Origin: Hyphomicrobiales bacterium
Lineage (GTDB): Bacteria > Pseudomonadota > Alphaproteobacteria > Rhizobiales > OSC116
Assembly: GCA_013214705.1 (NCBI GenBank)
Contig: JABSRZ010000009.1
Location: 1 to 64,000 of the forward strand
Direction: 5' to 3'
DNA length: 64,000 nt
Shown: in pieces, positions 1 through 10,765 of the stretch
Layout: each line of letters begins with the position of its first letter
How positions within the stretch are numbered: position 1 is the stretch's first letter
Position numbers and translations under genes: made by a program
The notes under the pieces: generated by a model
Databases searched by the model: none
What the model saw: only the letters and a program-made list of their open reading frames with translations
Told to the model about the DNA's origin: nothing

Positions 1-749
1 AACGCCCGGCCACCACCAAGTGAACCAGTAAAGCCAACCGCATTAATCAGCGGATGTTGCACCAAGGCTTGGCCAACATCGCGGCTATTGGCCTGAATGA
101 GGCTAAACACTCCCGGGTGAATGCCGCAGATTTTAACCGCTGCATGTACCGCTTCGGCCATAATTTCGCAAGTGCCAGGATGGGCATTATGAGCTTTAAC
201 CACCACCGGGCAACCAGCGGCTAACGCAGATGCGGTATCACCACCCAAAGCGCTAAACGCCAACGGAAAATTAGACGCACCAAACACCGCCACCGGACCA
301 ATGGGTCGCTGCATCATGCGTAAATCTGGGCGCGGCAATGGCGTTCTATCTGGCAGAGCTTTATCAAACCGTTTGTCTAGATAATCGCCAGACTCTATAT
401 GAGTTGCAAATAAACGTAACTGCGCCATTGTACGGCCACGTTCGCCTTGCAAGCGCGCTGTTGGCAGGCCAGTTTCGCGTGAGCCAATGTCGGTAATCGC
501 ATCGGCACGTTTTTCGATCTCATCGGCAATGGTGTTTAGAAATTTGGCGCGGTCAGCGCGGCTAGAATAACCATAAGTTAGAAATGCTTCTTCGGCAGCT
601 TCAACCGCGTCATTCACCAAATCTGGCGTGCCAGCAGAATAACTATCGGCCGCGCCACTTGCAGGTGTGGATGTGAACTGAGCCTCACTCGCCACCCATT
701 GGCCAGCAATTAGATGTTTGCCATGTGGCTGAAAACTTGTTTCGGTCAT
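1..749 (-). CDS. aldehyde dehydrogenase, ketoglutarate-semialdehyde dehydrogenase-like (C-terminal part lies outside window)
   Basis: Open minus-strand frame running off the left edge; reads MTETSFQPHGKHLIAGQWVASEAQ...GPVAVFGASNFPLAFSALGGDTASALAAGCPVVVKAHNAHPGT..., typical ALDH motifs. Absent from the ORF track because it is truncated by the window edge. Confidence 0.85.
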   Translation of the reverse strand, partial: MTETSFQPHGKHLIAGQWVASEAQFTSTPASGAADSYSAGTPDLVNDAVEAAEEAFLTYGYSSRADRAKFLNTIADEIEKRADAITDIGSRETGLPTARLQGERGRTMAQLRLFATHIESGDYLDKRFDKALPDRTPLPRPDLRMMQRPIGPVAVFGASNFPLAFSALGGDTASALAAGCPVVVKAHNAHPGTCEIMAEAVHAAVKICGIHPGVFSLIQANSRDVGQALVQHPLINAVGFTGSLGGGRA

Positions 750-964
750 GTTTTTAAATCCTTCGAATGTCTGTAAATGGGTCTTAACTTAAGGTTGAAA
801 TCAGCTTACACATTTATATTTTTAACTCAATAATCATATCTGATGAATTTTGCAAATTTGAACTATTTTGCTTATAACTCAACTTCCGCTCATTGAACCA
901 TTGCCAATCGCCATCCACAGGATTAACGTTAATAAGACCACCAATTTGCTGATGTGAGGATTTT

Positions 965-2065
965 ATGAAATCAATTAATATAGGCGTAATTGGCTGCGGG
1001 AATATATCTGACGTATATTTAAAAACCGCGTCTCAATTTCCTGTGCTCAACATGCTAGCCGTTGCCGACATCAACCCGGCCGCGGCCGAGGCCAAGGCTA
1101 AAACCTATGGCTTAAAAGCTCTAAGCGTGGATAAATTATTAGCCAGTTCACAAATCGACATTGTGTTAAACCTAACCACACCGCAATATCACGTGCAAGT
1201 CGGCTTAGATATTCTGGCCGCCAACAAACATGTTTATAGCGAAAAACCACTGGCCTTAAACATGGCCGAGGCGCTTAAATTTGCCGCAGCTGCCAAAGCC
1301 AAAAACCTACGCATCGGCTGTGCGCCCGATACATTTTTAAGCGGCGCGCACCAAACCGCACGTAAAATCGTCGACAATGCAACCGTAGGTAACATTATAG
1401 CCGGCACGGCTTTTATGATGTGCCCCGGCCATGAAAAATGGCACCCCAACCCTGATTTTTATTACCAAGCTGGTGGTGGGCCATTGCTCGACATGGGGCC
1501 CTATTACATCACCGCGCTGATAAATATGCTCGGCCCGGTAGACTCTGTGGTTGGCATGGCCAAAGCCACCTATGCCCAACGCAGCATAAAATCTGGCGAC
1601 AGAGAGGGTGAAAGCTTTGAAGTGAATGTCGATACCCACTTTTCGGCAATCATGCAATTTGCCTCTGGCGCCACCATAACCATGACGCAAAGTTTTGATG
1701 TACATAAACACGAGCATACGCATATTGAATTATATGGCACAGACGGCTCTATTTTGGTGCCAGACCCCAACCAATTTGAAGGCGTGGTCAAAACCTCAAT
1801 TGGCTCTGATGATTGGCAGGAGGTCAAACAGACCCACATATATGGCGATGGCAATTATCGGATTTTAGGCCTTGCTGACATGGCCCAAGCCATAATTTCT
1901 GACCGCCCGCACCGCGCTAGCTTAGAATTATCGCTGCATGTTTTAGAAGTTATGCAGGCCATTCAAACTTCGGCAGATGAACACAAAACAATTCAATTAA
2001 AACACCAATGCCAACGCCCATCGGCACTAGATGATGGTTTGAAACTTGGACAATTAGGAGAATGA
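965..2065 (+). CDS. Gfo/Idh/MocA family oxidoreductase
   Basis: N-terminal Rossmann motif INIGVIGCGNISDVYL, EKPLALNMAEA motif, typical length. Confidence 0.9.
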   Translation: MKSINIGVIGCGNISDVYLKTASQFPVLNMLAVADINPAAAEAKAKTYGLKALSVDKLLASSQIDIVLNLTTPQYHVQVGLDILAANKHVYSEKPLALNMAEALKFAAAAKAKNLRIGCAPDTFLSGAHQTARKIVDNATVGNIIAGTAFMMCPGHEKWHPNPDFYYQAGGGPLLDMGPYYITALINMLGPVDSVVGMAKATYAQRSIKSGDREGESFEVNVDTHFSAIMQFASGATITMTQSFDVHKHEHTHIELYGTDGSILVPDPNQFEGVVKTSIGSDDWQEVKQTHIYGDGNYRILGLADMAQAIISDRPHRASLELSLHVLEVMQAIQTSADEHKTIQLKHQCQRPSALDDGLKLGQLGE

Positions 2066-2066
2066 T

Positions 2067-2714
2067 ATGACCCAGAAGACAGCATTAATTGCATGGGGTG
2101 GCTGGGAAGGCCACACCCCAGAAGCCTCGGCCAATGTGGTTAAAAATATGTTAGAGAAACATAATTTTAAGGTGACAGTTGAAGCTGGTACTCAGGCATT
2201 TGCCAAACCAAACTTAGGTGAATTTGACCTAATTGTGCCCATGTTCACCCAAATTAGCATCAAACCCGACGAGGTGAAAAACCTAATTGCCGCCATTGAA
2301 GCGGGCACAGGCCTAGCCGGTTGCCATGGCGCGATGGCCGATAGTTTTCGTGATGAGCCAAACTACCAATTTATGACCGGCGGCCAATGGGTGGCGCATC
2401 CGGGTAATATTATTGATTATTCAATTCAAATCACCCAACCAGACGACCCAATCGTAAACGGAATTGGCGATTTTAACTACCGCAGTGAGCAATATTATTT
2501 GCATGTTGACCCGGCAATAGAAGTGTTGGCCACCACCACATTTACCGGCCAATATGCACCGCATATTGACGGCGTGGTTATGCCGGTTGTGTGGAAGCAT
2601 AAATATTATAAAGCCCGGGTGTTTTACAGCGCATTAGGCCATACAGCCGATGAATTTAAAGTGCCGCAAATGCACGAAATATTAGAGCGCGGCCTGCTGT
2701 GGGCAGCGAGGTAA
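2067..2714 (+). CDS. ThuA domain-containing protein
   Basis: ALIAWGGWEGHTPE, GLAGCHGAMADSFRD, PVVWKHKYYKARVFYSALGHT: ThuA-like motifs; immediately follows the Gfo/Idh/MocA gene. Confidence 0.85.
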   Translation: MTQKTALIAWGGWEGHTPEASANVVKNMLEKHNFKVTVEAGTQAFAKPNLGEFDLIVPMFTQISIKPDEVKNLIAAIEAGTGLAGCHGAMADSFRDEPNYQFMTGGQWVAHPGNIIDYSIQITQPDDPIVNGIGDFNYRSEQYYLHVDPAIEVLATTTFTGQYAPHIDGVVMPVVWKHKYYKARVFYSALGHTADEFKVPQMHEILERGLLWAAR

Positions 2715-2726
2715 TTAGCCACCTCA

Positions 2727-3200
2727 TTACGTGCATTTCAGTGAGTGCGCCTGCAGGTGTTCGAAGCCGCTGCCGTCTAACGCGCGGAGGCTAGAAGACA
2801 CACACGCCAGTGGGTGGCTTCGCACGCAAGTGCCAACAGCCCGCCGATAGGTGGGCGTATAAATGCAGACTTCCAGAGTGTTGGCAGGAGCGATACCCAA
2901 GAGGTTGCTGAAAAGTTGTGATGTTGATGTTTTGTGCAGGAGTTTCCGCCACGGAACTAACGGTTGGCGCTGTAAAGACAATAGTAAGTTGGCACTCCTG
3001 CCAGCACTCTGGAAGTCTGCATTTATACGTTCTCTCGGCTTCGCCTCCTTCACTGTTAGCACTTGCGTGCGCAGCCCCTTGCTCCGCAAGTGTCAGCTAG
3101 CCTCCGCGCGTTGGCCGCAGAGTCTGCCTTACGGCTTCTGGGCGCACTCGCCGAATCGCAGGGGTGCTTGCGGGCAGATAGAAACTCAGCACAAACTGTC
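2727..3200. repeat. Mosaic palindromic repeat, copy A (left arm / core + / right arm)
   Basis: 35-bp inverted repeat 2856-2890 vs 2995-3029 with 1 mismatch (CGTATAAATGCAGACTTCCAGAGTGYTGGCAGGAG) around an about 104-nt centre; outer arms also inverted and similar. Core and arms recur at about 6.5, 7.6, 12.4, 33.4 and 44.2 kb. Confidence 0.92.
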
Positions 3201-3306
3201 ATAACTTTCCAGCTGTTACCTTTATATTCATAATTACGCGTTATATATAATGCATTAATAAAACAGTCAGAATTTAATTATACGCGCAACAAATATATAA
3301 AGGGAA

Positions 3307-3954
3307 ATGATAATGGCAACGAAACAAGGCCGTAAACCTCGCAGTTTGGCACAGGTTGAGGCCGTACGTGCTAATATTGTCATGCACGCGTTACAATTAT
3401 TTCAAACGGAGGGCTATAGCGCCATATCTATGCGCCGTTTGGCCAAAGAGGTAGGCTGCGCCCCCATGACAATCTATGCCCATTTTGACGGCAAAATTAA
3501 CATATTGCAGCATTTATGGGCGGTGGTATTAGACGCGGTATTTGACGATATTAAATTTAAATTGGACCATATAGGCGCCCCAAATGAACGTTTAAAAATA
3601 GCCTCTCAAAGCTTTGTCGATTATTGGGTTAACTACCCAGACCATTTTAGATTGGTATTTATGTCGAGCGATAAAAGCCGGCCAGATGTCGATAGTTTTA
3701 TAAAAAACAAAAGCACCTTGGCGCATTTCAAATATTTTTCGGGTCTGGTGATGACGGTGTTAAACCAACGCCACAGCCCAACCATTTCGCAAATAAAAAT
3801 ACAATCCGATATGCTCATCGGCGGGCTAATTGGCATGGCGTTTTGCCGCAACACAATTGGCGATTACCCTTGGGCAGATGTCAACCAGCTTATAGATAGT
3901 TTGTTGTTTGCTTTTGGGGTTAAGCCGAAGATAAAAACCATAGCCAAAAGCTAA
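3307..3954 (+). CDS. TetR/AcrR family transcriptional regulator
   Basis: N-terminal HTH ALQLFQTEGYSAISMRRLAKEVGCAPMTIYAHFDGKINILQHLW. Confidence 0.9.
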   Translation: MIMATKQGRKPRSLAQVEAVRANIVMHALQLFQTEGYSAISMRRLAKEVGCAPMTIYAHFDGKINILQHLWAVVLDAVFDDIKFKLDHIGAPNERLKIASQSFVDYWVNYPDHFRLVFMSSDKSRPDVDSFIKNKSTLAHFKYFSGLVMTVLNQRHSPTISQIKIQSDMLIGGLIGMAFCRNTIGDYPWADVNQLIDSLLFAFGVKPKIKTIAKS

Positions 3955-4858
3955 GGCTGAAAAACGCCATTATGGTGCTGATTAAAATGGCATTTGATGC
4001 CACATTCACCCCCCGGTCATAATAGGTTGAGAAAATATAAGCATTAACCCCTATCGGCATGGCGGCCAGCAAAATAAAAACCCGCGCGGTATCATACGGC
4101 AAACCCAAAAAGATGATGAGTATAAGCCAAACCAAAAACGGCAAGGCCAATAATTTCATGCCAGATATAACACTGGCCAAAAACCAAACCGACGACAATT
4201 TGTACTGCACCAACGCCCCGCCAATGCCAAACAACGCACAAGGCAATACGGCCAAAGTGAAGGTTTTGGTGACATCGTCCATTATATCTGGCTGTTCGAA
4301 ATTTAAATAATTGCCCAAAAACCCCAATGCAATGCCAATTAACAATGGCTGGGTGATGATGTTTTTACCGGCGATAACCAACGTATCACTCAGCGGTTCG
4401 GCATTGCGGCGCGACATTTCCATGGTGATCATGCCAATGGAGTAAAGCACCGGCGCATGCAACGCAACAATGGTAAACATTAACGCCGCGCCGGTATCGC
4501 CATAAGCCAGTTGAATGATTGGAAAACCAATGAGAATGCTATTGCCAAAGCAGCCAGCAAACCCGATAGACACTGATTCGCCCGGCCTGCGTTTAAACAA
4601 AAACCGTGCAATGAAAATGGATGCGGCAAACACCAACAGCGCCGCAATATAATATGGCAGCACATATTCCATTTTAAATACGCGGTTAAAATCCATCTCC
4701 AACATGGCCCGAAACAGCAATATCGGCGCGCCAATATTATGCACAAAAACCGTGAGGCCGCGCACCCCATCTTGCGGAAAATACTTAACTTTAACCGCCA
4801 GATAGCCGATAAAGATGAGCATAAAAACCGGGGCAATTATGGAGAAAATAAAAGACAT
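3920..4858 (-). CDS. AEC family transporter (auxin efflux carrier-like)
   Basis: Hydrophobic about 310-aa protein, FGNSILIGFPIIQLAYG motif; start chosen at MSFIFSIIAPVF. Its 3' end overlaps the end of the TetR gene (convergent). Confidence 0.85.
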   Translation of the reverse strand: MSFIFSIIAPVFMLIFIGYLAVKVKYFPQDGVRGLTVFVHNIGAPILLFRAMLEMDFNRVFKMEYVLPYYIAALLVFAASIFIARFLFKRRPGESVSIGFAGCFGNSILIGFPIIQLAYGDTGAALMFTIVALHAPVLYSIGMITMEMSRRNAEPLSDTLVIAGKNIITQPLLIGIALGFLGNYLNFEQPDIMDDVTKTFTLAVLPCALFGIGGALVQYKLSSVWFLASVISGMKLLALPFLVWLILIIFLGLPYDTARVFILLAAMPIGVNAYIFSTYYDRGVNVASNAILISTIMAFFSLSFWLWFLSSA

Positions 4859-5034
4859 AAGCCAACATAACCGCATTTTTGCCTAAGCCAGTAAACAATT
4901 TGTCGAAATTGGGGTTTTATCAAAAGAATATTGACGTTAATACAGAATAACGATAATTAGCTAGGTTAATAATTCAATTCCGGCCTGATGGATTAGGCGG
5001 TAGACCTATATTTAAAAAATAAAAGAGAACTAGC

Positions 5035-6348
5035 ATGTTTAAAGTAGAGCGCAGCCAATTTGGCAAAGATTTTGTATTTGGTGCAGCCACAGCCGCTTAC
5101 CAAATTGAAGGCGGGCAAACAGATGGCCGCGGCACTTCTATTTGGGATAGCTTTTCGCGCACACCGGGCAACGTGCATAATTTTGAATCTGGTGCTAAGG
5201 CCTGTGACCATTATAACTTGTGGCCGCAAGATTTGGATTTGATAAAAGATGCCGGGTTTGACGCTTACCGGTTTTCATTGTCTTGGCCGCGGCTTATACC
5301 CGAAGGCACCGGCGCAGTGAATGAAAAAGGCTTAGATTTTTATGACCGGCTTATCGATGGCATGTTAGAGCGTGGCATCAAGCCGTTTGCGACTTTATAC
5401 CATTGGGATTTGCCATCTGAATTGCAAGACAAAGGCGGCTGGATGAACAGAGACGTTGCCAGCTGGTTTGCCGATTATGCAGCCTTGGTGCAACAACGTT
5501 ATGGCGACCGCATTGCCACAACTGCCACTATAAACGAGCCTTGGTGCGTGGCATTTTTATCGCATTATAAGGGTGACCATGCCCCCGGTTATAAGGACAT
5601 TCGTGCCACCGCCCGCGCCATGCATCATGTGTTATTTGCCCACGGCAAAGCGGTTGAAGCCATGCGTGCCGAAGGCGGCGGCAATATGGGCATTGTGCTA
5701 AATTTCGAATGGGACATGCCAGCATCTGACAAGCTAGAAGACAAACAGGCTGCGCATATTGCCGATGGTATTTTTAACCGTTGGTTTTTAGATGGCATAT
5801 TTAAAGGCCAATATCCCGACGATATGTTAGCCGCTTTTGGCAGCCATATGCCGAAAGGTTTTGAAAATGACATGAAAACCGTATCGACACCGATAGATTG
5901 GTTGGGGGTGAATTATTACACCCGTCAAGTGTTGCAATATGACGCCACTGACCCGGTGTTTCCGCGCAAAGAAGTGCCGGGCGGTTTAGAAACCACCGAA
6001 ATGGGCTGGGAAATTTACCCAAAAGGTTTAGAAAACATTTTGACCCGTATATCTGACGATTATACCAAATTGCCACTATATGTGACCGAAAATGGCATGG
6101 CCGAAGTTGAAGGCTTGGACGACCCGCGCCGAGTTAACTATTATAACGACCATTTACAAGCCGTGCTGAATGCCAAAGCCAAAGGCGTGAATATGCAGGG
6201 TTATTTTGCGTGGTCGCTATTGGATAATTTTGAATGGGCAGAAGGCTATAATAAACGTTTTGGCTTGGTGCATGTAGATTATGAAACCCAAGTCAGAACC
6301 CCAAAAGCCAGCTACCGGGCGTTTCAAGGTATGTTGCACAATAGGTGA
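5035..6348 (+). CDS. Glycoside hydrolase family 1 beta-glucosidase
   Basis: FVFGAATAAYQIEGG, ATINEPWC, LYVTENGMA, GYFAWSLLDNFEWAEGYNKRFGLVHVDY. Confidence 0.95.
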   Translation: MFKVERSQFGKDFVFGAATAAYQIEGGQTDGRGTSIWDSFSRTPGNVHNFESGAKACDHYNLWPQDLDLIKDAGFDAYRFSLSWPRLIPEGTGAVNEKGLDFYDRLIDGMLERGIKPFATLYHWDLPSELQDKGGWMNRDVASWFADYAALVQQRYGDRIATTATINEPWCVAFLSHYKGDHAPGYKDIRATARAMHHVLFAHGKAVEAMRAEGGGNMGIVLNFEWDMPASDKLEDKQAAHIADGIFNRWFLDGIFKGQYPDDMLAAFGSHMPKGFENDMKTVSTPIDWLGVNYYTRQVLQYDATDPVFPRKEVPGGLETTEMGWEIYPKGLENILTRISDDYTKLPLYVTENGMAEVEGLDDPRRVNYYNDHLQAVLNAKAKGVNMQGYFAWSLLDNFEWAEGYNKRFGLVHVDYETQVRTPKASYRAFQGMLHNR

Positions 6349-6354
6349 GTAGAC

Positions 6355-6826
6355 TCTGAGTTTCTGGCTGGCACCTATATTCCGGGTTTCGTCAACACTC
6401 CCACCCAAAAAACTCATGTGTTTTTTGGGTTAGCCGGACTGGAGGCTGCCACTTATGTGGCGCACCCGCGTAGGCCAGCACGAAGTGCGGTATGGCCGTG
6501 AGCGAAATAAATGCAAGCACCCCTGTGTCGGCAGGAATGCTAACTTTCTTTGTCTTTACAGCCTTAAACGCTGGTTCAGTGGCTGAAACTCCTGTGCAAA
6601 ATATCTACATCACAGCTTTTCGGCAAGCTCTTGGGTGGCGCTCATGCCTAAACTCTGGAAGTCTGCATTTATACGTTCGGCTTAAGCCTCTCTGTTGACA
6701 CTTACGTGCGCTCGGCTTGGCCTCGCTAGCCTCCGCGCGTTAGTAGGCAGCGTTTGCCTCAAGGCTTCTGGGCGCACTCACCGAAATACTGGGGTGCTTG
6801 GGGGTAGACGGAAAATCTGAGTCTGC
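6355..6826. repeat. Mosaic palindromic repeat, copy B (hairpin module M2 / core - / right arm)
   Basis: Core 6530-6648 is the reverse complement of the copy A core; right arm (6650-6820) parallels copy A right arm; M2 module 6404-6501 recurs inverted at 43848-43946. Fills the gap between convergent genes. Confidence 0.9.
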
Positions 6827-7447
6827 TTAATCATCAAAATATTTTATCACGCGGGCGGGGTTGCCGACTGCTACGCAGCGGGCAGGTATATCTTTGGTCA
6901 CCACGCTGCCAGCGCCGATGGTTGTGCCATCGCCGATAGTCACGCCGCCCATAATAATGGCGCCGCCGCCTATCCAACATTTCTTGCCAATTGAAATGGG
7001 TTTGCAAATGTTTGTGTTAAAATCATCTTGGTCTGCATTGCCGGAAAAAAGATCTTCAAAATTATCGGGTATGCGCTCCTCAGGGTCGGCCGGATGGCTA
7101 GACGCCAGCAATTGTACGTGCGGGCCAATTAACGTATAATCGCCAATGGTTATTTTATTGCCATCTAAAAACGTGCAGCCGATATTGATAAAGCAATTGC
7201 CAATATGCGTATGGATGCCAAAATCTATGTAAAATGGCTCAGCAACGATTGTATTCTCACCGATTGAACCGAATATCTTGGCCAAGGCTGCATGTTTAGC
7301 CGCTTTATCTGCATCATCCACCGCCCGATAGGCCTTTAAACGGGTTTGAGCTTCCGCCGCCATAGCCATCAACTCTTCATCAATGCCGCAATAATACTTG
7401 CCCGCCAGCATTTTTTCATACTCCGATGGTTTTTTTGTCATTTTCAT
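6827..7447 (-). CDS. Sugar O-acetyltransferase (maltose/galactoside acetyltransferase-like, left-handed beta-helix)
   Basis: MTKKPSEYEKMLAGKYYCGIDEEL..., hexapeptide repeats, IGKKCWIGGGAIIMGGVTIGDGTTIGAGSVVTKDIPA. Confidence 0.92.
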   Translation of the reverse strand: MKMTKKPSEYEKMLAGKYYCGIDEELMAMAAEAQTRLKAYRAVDDADKAAKHAALAKIFGSIGENTIVAEPFYIDFGIHTHIGNCFINIGCTFLDGNKITIGDYTLIGPHVQLLASSHPADPEERIPDNFEDLFSGNADQDDFNTNICKPISIGKKCWIGGGAIIMGGVTIGDGTTIGAGSVVTKDIPARCVAVGNPARVIKYFDD

Positions 7448-7499
7448 AATCTCCCCAACTTACATTCTTATAGATGTATTCAGAGTGTCTAGCTAGCAC

Positions 7500-7880
7500 T
7501 CGTTTCCAAGCAACGTGGCCATCCAGTGAGCGCGAATGCGGCCGTTCGAAGCCGCTGCCAGCCAACGCGCGGAGGCTAGAAGACGCACACGCCAGTGTGC
7601 GGATTCGCACGCAAGTGCCAACAGAGAAGGAGGCGAAGCCGAGAGAACGTATAAATGCGAGCACCCCTGTGCCGGCAGGAGCGCTAACTGTCTATTGTCT
7701 TTACAGCATCAACCGCTTGCACACCGCCAGAAACCCCTACACAAAATTTCAACCACACAGCTTTTCAGCAACCTCTTTGCTCGCCCCTTTTACCCATGAC
7801 CAGCGTTAAGCGGCGGCTTCTGGGCGCACTCGTCGAATCACCGGGGTGCATGGTGGCAGATAGAAACTCGGCACCGGCTG
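7500..7880. repeat. Mosaic palindromic repeat, copy C (left arm / core - / truncated right tail)
   Basis: Left arm about 7516-7625 matches copy A left arm; core 7674-7786 in opposite orientation to copy A; right tail ggcttctgggcgcactcgtcgaatcaccggggtgc matches copies A/D/E. Lies between divergent genes. Confidence 0.9.
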
Positions 7881-7945
7881 TTAGGCATTTTATTATGCGG
7901 TGATTTGTGTAATTGTAGGCATAACAGATATTAAAGAGGCGAAAA

Positions 7946-8746
7946 ATGAAAAAAGTTAGCAACATTCTTGCCTCTGGCCTTTACCTGTTAGCTGGCGGCC
8001 AAGCCTATGCAAGTTGCAATTTAACCGATGGTGGCAGTTTTAAAATTGTCGAAGTGGTGGATGGCGATACGGTTATATTATCCTCTGGCAAACAGGTGCG
8101 CATGGTCGGCACGCAAGCGCCAAAACTGGCGTTAAACCGCAAAAACTTCATCGACTGGCCATTGGCCGACATCGCCAAGCAACAACTAGAAACCATAGCT
8201 TTGGGCAAAACCGCCAAGCTGAAATATGGCGGCCGCAAACTAGACCGGCATAACCGCATATTGGCGCATTTATATATTGATAATGCCGAGGGTGAAGAGG
8301 TCTGGCTGCAGGAATATATGCTAAAAACTGGCTTGGCGCGCACTTATAGTTTTAAAGACAACCGCTCTTGCATCGCGCAATTATTGGCCGCCGAAACAGT
8401 TGCCCGTAGCGCCCAAAAAAATATTTGGGGACATGAATATTACCAAATTATTGCCGCCACCGATTTGAAAAAACTGGTTGAAAAACATGGCACTTATCAG
8501 GTTGTCGAAGGCGAATTGCTAAAATTCGAGCATCTATATGGGCAGTTATATTTTAATTTTGGTGCCAATTACCGTACCGATTTCACCATCAATGTCGGCA
8601 AAGCTAACCGCATGGCCTTTGCGCAAACTGGCATAGATTTTAAAAGTCTAATCGGCAAGAAAATAAGAGTCAGAGGCTGGTTGGAAAAAAGGGGCGGCCC
8701 GATGATTGAAGCCACCCACCCCGAACAGCTAGAGTTTTTAGATTAA
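7946..8746 (+). CDS. Thermonuclease-family (SNase-like) exported protein
   Basis: Signal peptide; GGSFKIVEVVDGDTVILSSGKQVRMVGTQAPK; AKLKYGGRKLDRHNRILAHLYI. Confidence 0.85.
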   Translation: MKKVSNILASGLYLLAGGQAYASCNLTDGGSFKIVEVVDGDTVILSSGKQVRMVGTQAPKLALNRKNFIDWPLADIAKQQLETIALGKTAKLKYGGRKLDRHNRILAHLYIDNAEGEEVWLQEYMLKTGLARTYSFKDNRSCIAQLLAAETVARSAQKNIWGHEYYQIIAATDLKKLVEKHGTYQVVEGELLKFEHLYGQLYFNFGANYRTDFTINVGKANRMAFAQTGIDFKSLIGKKIRVRGWLEKRGGPMIEATHPEQLEFLD

Positions 8747-9696
8747 GCCACATTATGCGCTTTAAAAGTGGCGCGTAAGGCCTCATCTAGCGGTGTGGAT
8801 GGCACGCTGCCTAGCAACGCTTGTAATTTATTTTGGTTTAAGCTTTGTGCCACATCTGACATAAATCTCAATTCCATCATCTCGCCCAATGCCTTGTTAA
8901 AAATGCCAATGATGCGGATCATGCCCCATGGCATTTTGCCAATTTTAAGTGGTTTGTCGGCCGCTTTTTCGACCGCGTTGACCAATTCTTGGCCAGTTAA
9001 ATCAAAACCCTGATGGTGAAACACTTCAAATAAGCCTAGCTCGGCGCGATGGGCGATCAATTTAGCCCCAATCCGCCCCAAATCGGGCAAATAAGCCCAC
9101 GTGTGTTTTTTGTCATTGCGGCCTGCCAGTAATATTTTGCCTTTGGCCAAATTATCCAGCACCAGATATTTAAACATGCTGCTATCTGAAGAGTCTGGGC
9201 CTAAATAATCGCCCGCTCTAAGCACGATGATTTGCACCCCTTGGGTTTGGGCAAAATGCGCCATATCTTGCTCTAATTGTTTGCGAAATGCACCTTTTTT
9301 GGTAATCGGTTGTTGAGGCGATTGCTCATCATATAGCGGCCCATCTGCGGGTGAAAAATTGTAAATATTGCCCGCAAATAAAATGGTCGCGTTTAAGGTT
9401 TTGGCAGCCTGCATGATATTTTGGCTGACTTTTGGCATTAAATCCGCCCATTTGTCATACGGCATATTAACCCCGTGGACGATAACTTGGCAATCTTGAC
9501 CAGCCATTAATAAATCATCCATATTCAGCGCATCACCAGTAAATATAGTGACGTTTTTATGCCCCAGCATAAGCTTATCGGTAAATTTATCGGGGTTACG
9601 CATAAGCAAGTTTAAATGGTAACCATCTTGCAACAATGCCCGGGCTTGAGCTTTGCCAAAATTTCCTGTTGCGCCTAAAATAAGTGCTTTTTTCAT
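8743..9696 (-). CDS. NAD(P)-dependent epimerase/reductase-like (SDR extended) protein
   Basis: KKALILGATGNFGKAQARALL; VLRAGDYLGPD. Confidence 0.8.
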   Translation of the reverse strand: MKKALILGATGNFGKAQARALLQDGYHLNLLMRNPDKFTDKLMLGHKNVTIFTGDALNMDDLLMAGQDCQVIVHGVNMPYDKWADLMPKVSQNIMQAAKTLNATILFAGNIYNFSPADGPLYDEQSPQQPITKKGAFRKQLEQDMAHFAQTQGVQIIVLRAGDYLGPDSSDSSMFKYLVLDNLAKGKILLAGRNDKKHTWAYLPDLGRIGAKLIAHRAELGLFEVFHHQGFDLTGQELVNAVEKAADKPLKIGKMPWGMIRIIGIFNKALGEMMELRFMSDVAQSLNQNKLQALLGSVPSTPLDEALRATFKAHNVA

Positions 9697-9801
9697 GTCT
9701 ATCTCCGGTTAAAGTTAATAAGCCAATTTAACTCATGCAAAAACATATGCACAGCCGCTATTATTGTTGAACCCGTATGCAAAATTGAATAGGCTGTATT
9801 T

Positions 9802-10707
9802 ATGAAAAATATGGATTGGAATTTACTGAATAGTTTTTTGGCCGTCGCTTCTATGGGCAGCTTGTCCAAAGCCGCGGCATTTTTGGGCAGCACCCAGCCC
9901 ACCATTGGGCGGCACATAGAGCAGCTCGAAACCCAATTGAATGTGCGTTTGTTTGACCGCACCCAAAAAGGTTATAAAATTACCGAACTTGGCATGCAAT
10001 TGGCCGAACAAGCCAAAAGTATGAAGCAATATGCCGATAACATTTCGCTGATTGCGGCCGGCAAACAACAGCAAGTGGCCGGGGTCATTCGCATCACTGC
10101 AAGCGAGATGGTGGCGGTTAACCATCTGCCCAAGGCCATCCGCCAGATACGCAACCAACACCCCGAAATTCATTTTGAAATTGTCGCCAATAACCGCACC
10201 GATAACCTGTTAGAGCGCGAGGCCGACATCGCCATACGCATGTATCAACCCAACCAAGATGATTTGATTATTCGCAAAGTTAATGAGCTACAAATGGGCA
10301 TATATGTTAGTGACAAATACCCCAGATTTGCCGAAGCGCTAAAATTAACCTCGCAAAATCTGGATGAATTTTTTAGCCATGATTTTATCGGTTATGACCG
10401 CGACACATTGATTTTGGATGGGTTTAAACAGGTGGGCATAAAACACAATGGCAAAGATGTAACCAAACATATTTTTACCACCCGGTCTGACAATCATGAA
10501 GTTGTGTGGCAAAGCCTGCTAGCTGGCTTGGGGATTGGTTTTCAGGTGGTCAGCAGCTGCCAAAACCAGGCAGATTTGAAGCAAATATTAACCGAGTTTG
10601 AACTCGGCACCATGCCGATATGGGTAACTGCCCACAAAGAAGTCAAAACCTCGCGCCGAATTAGGCTTGTTTATGATAGGCTTTGCGACTATTTTGCCAG
10701 CATATAG
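9802..10707 (+). CDS. LysR family transcriptional regulator
   Basis: WNLLNSFLAVASMGSLSKAAAFLGSTQPTIGRHIEQLETQLNVRLFDRTQKGYKITE; divergent from the SDR gene. Confidence 0.93.
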   Translation: MKNMDWNLLNSFLAVASMGSLSKAAAFLGSTQPTIGRHIEQLETQLNVRLFDRTQKGYKITELGMQLAEQAKSMKQYADNISLIAAGKQQQVAGVIRITASEMVAVNHLPKAIRQIRNQHPEIHFEIVANNRTDNLLEREADIAIRMYQPNQDDLIIRKVNELQMGIYVSDKYPRFAEALKLTSQNLDEFFSHDFIGYDRDTLILDGFKQVGIKHNGKDVTKHIFTTRSDNHEVVWQSLLAGLGIGFQVVSSCQNQADLKQILTEFELGTMPIWVTAHKEVKTSRRIRLVYDRLCDYFASI

Positions 10708-10765
10708 TTTTATCTGCCATGCTGAAGTTAAGTCTGCCATTTTATAGTCTGTCTGAAAGTTAAAT

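Noticed and set aside
2727-3204. ORFs 2727-3089(-), 2863-3204(+), 2918-3100(+) as genes
   Set aside because: They lie entirely inside palindromic repeat copy A; the frames are not consistently open in the other copies.
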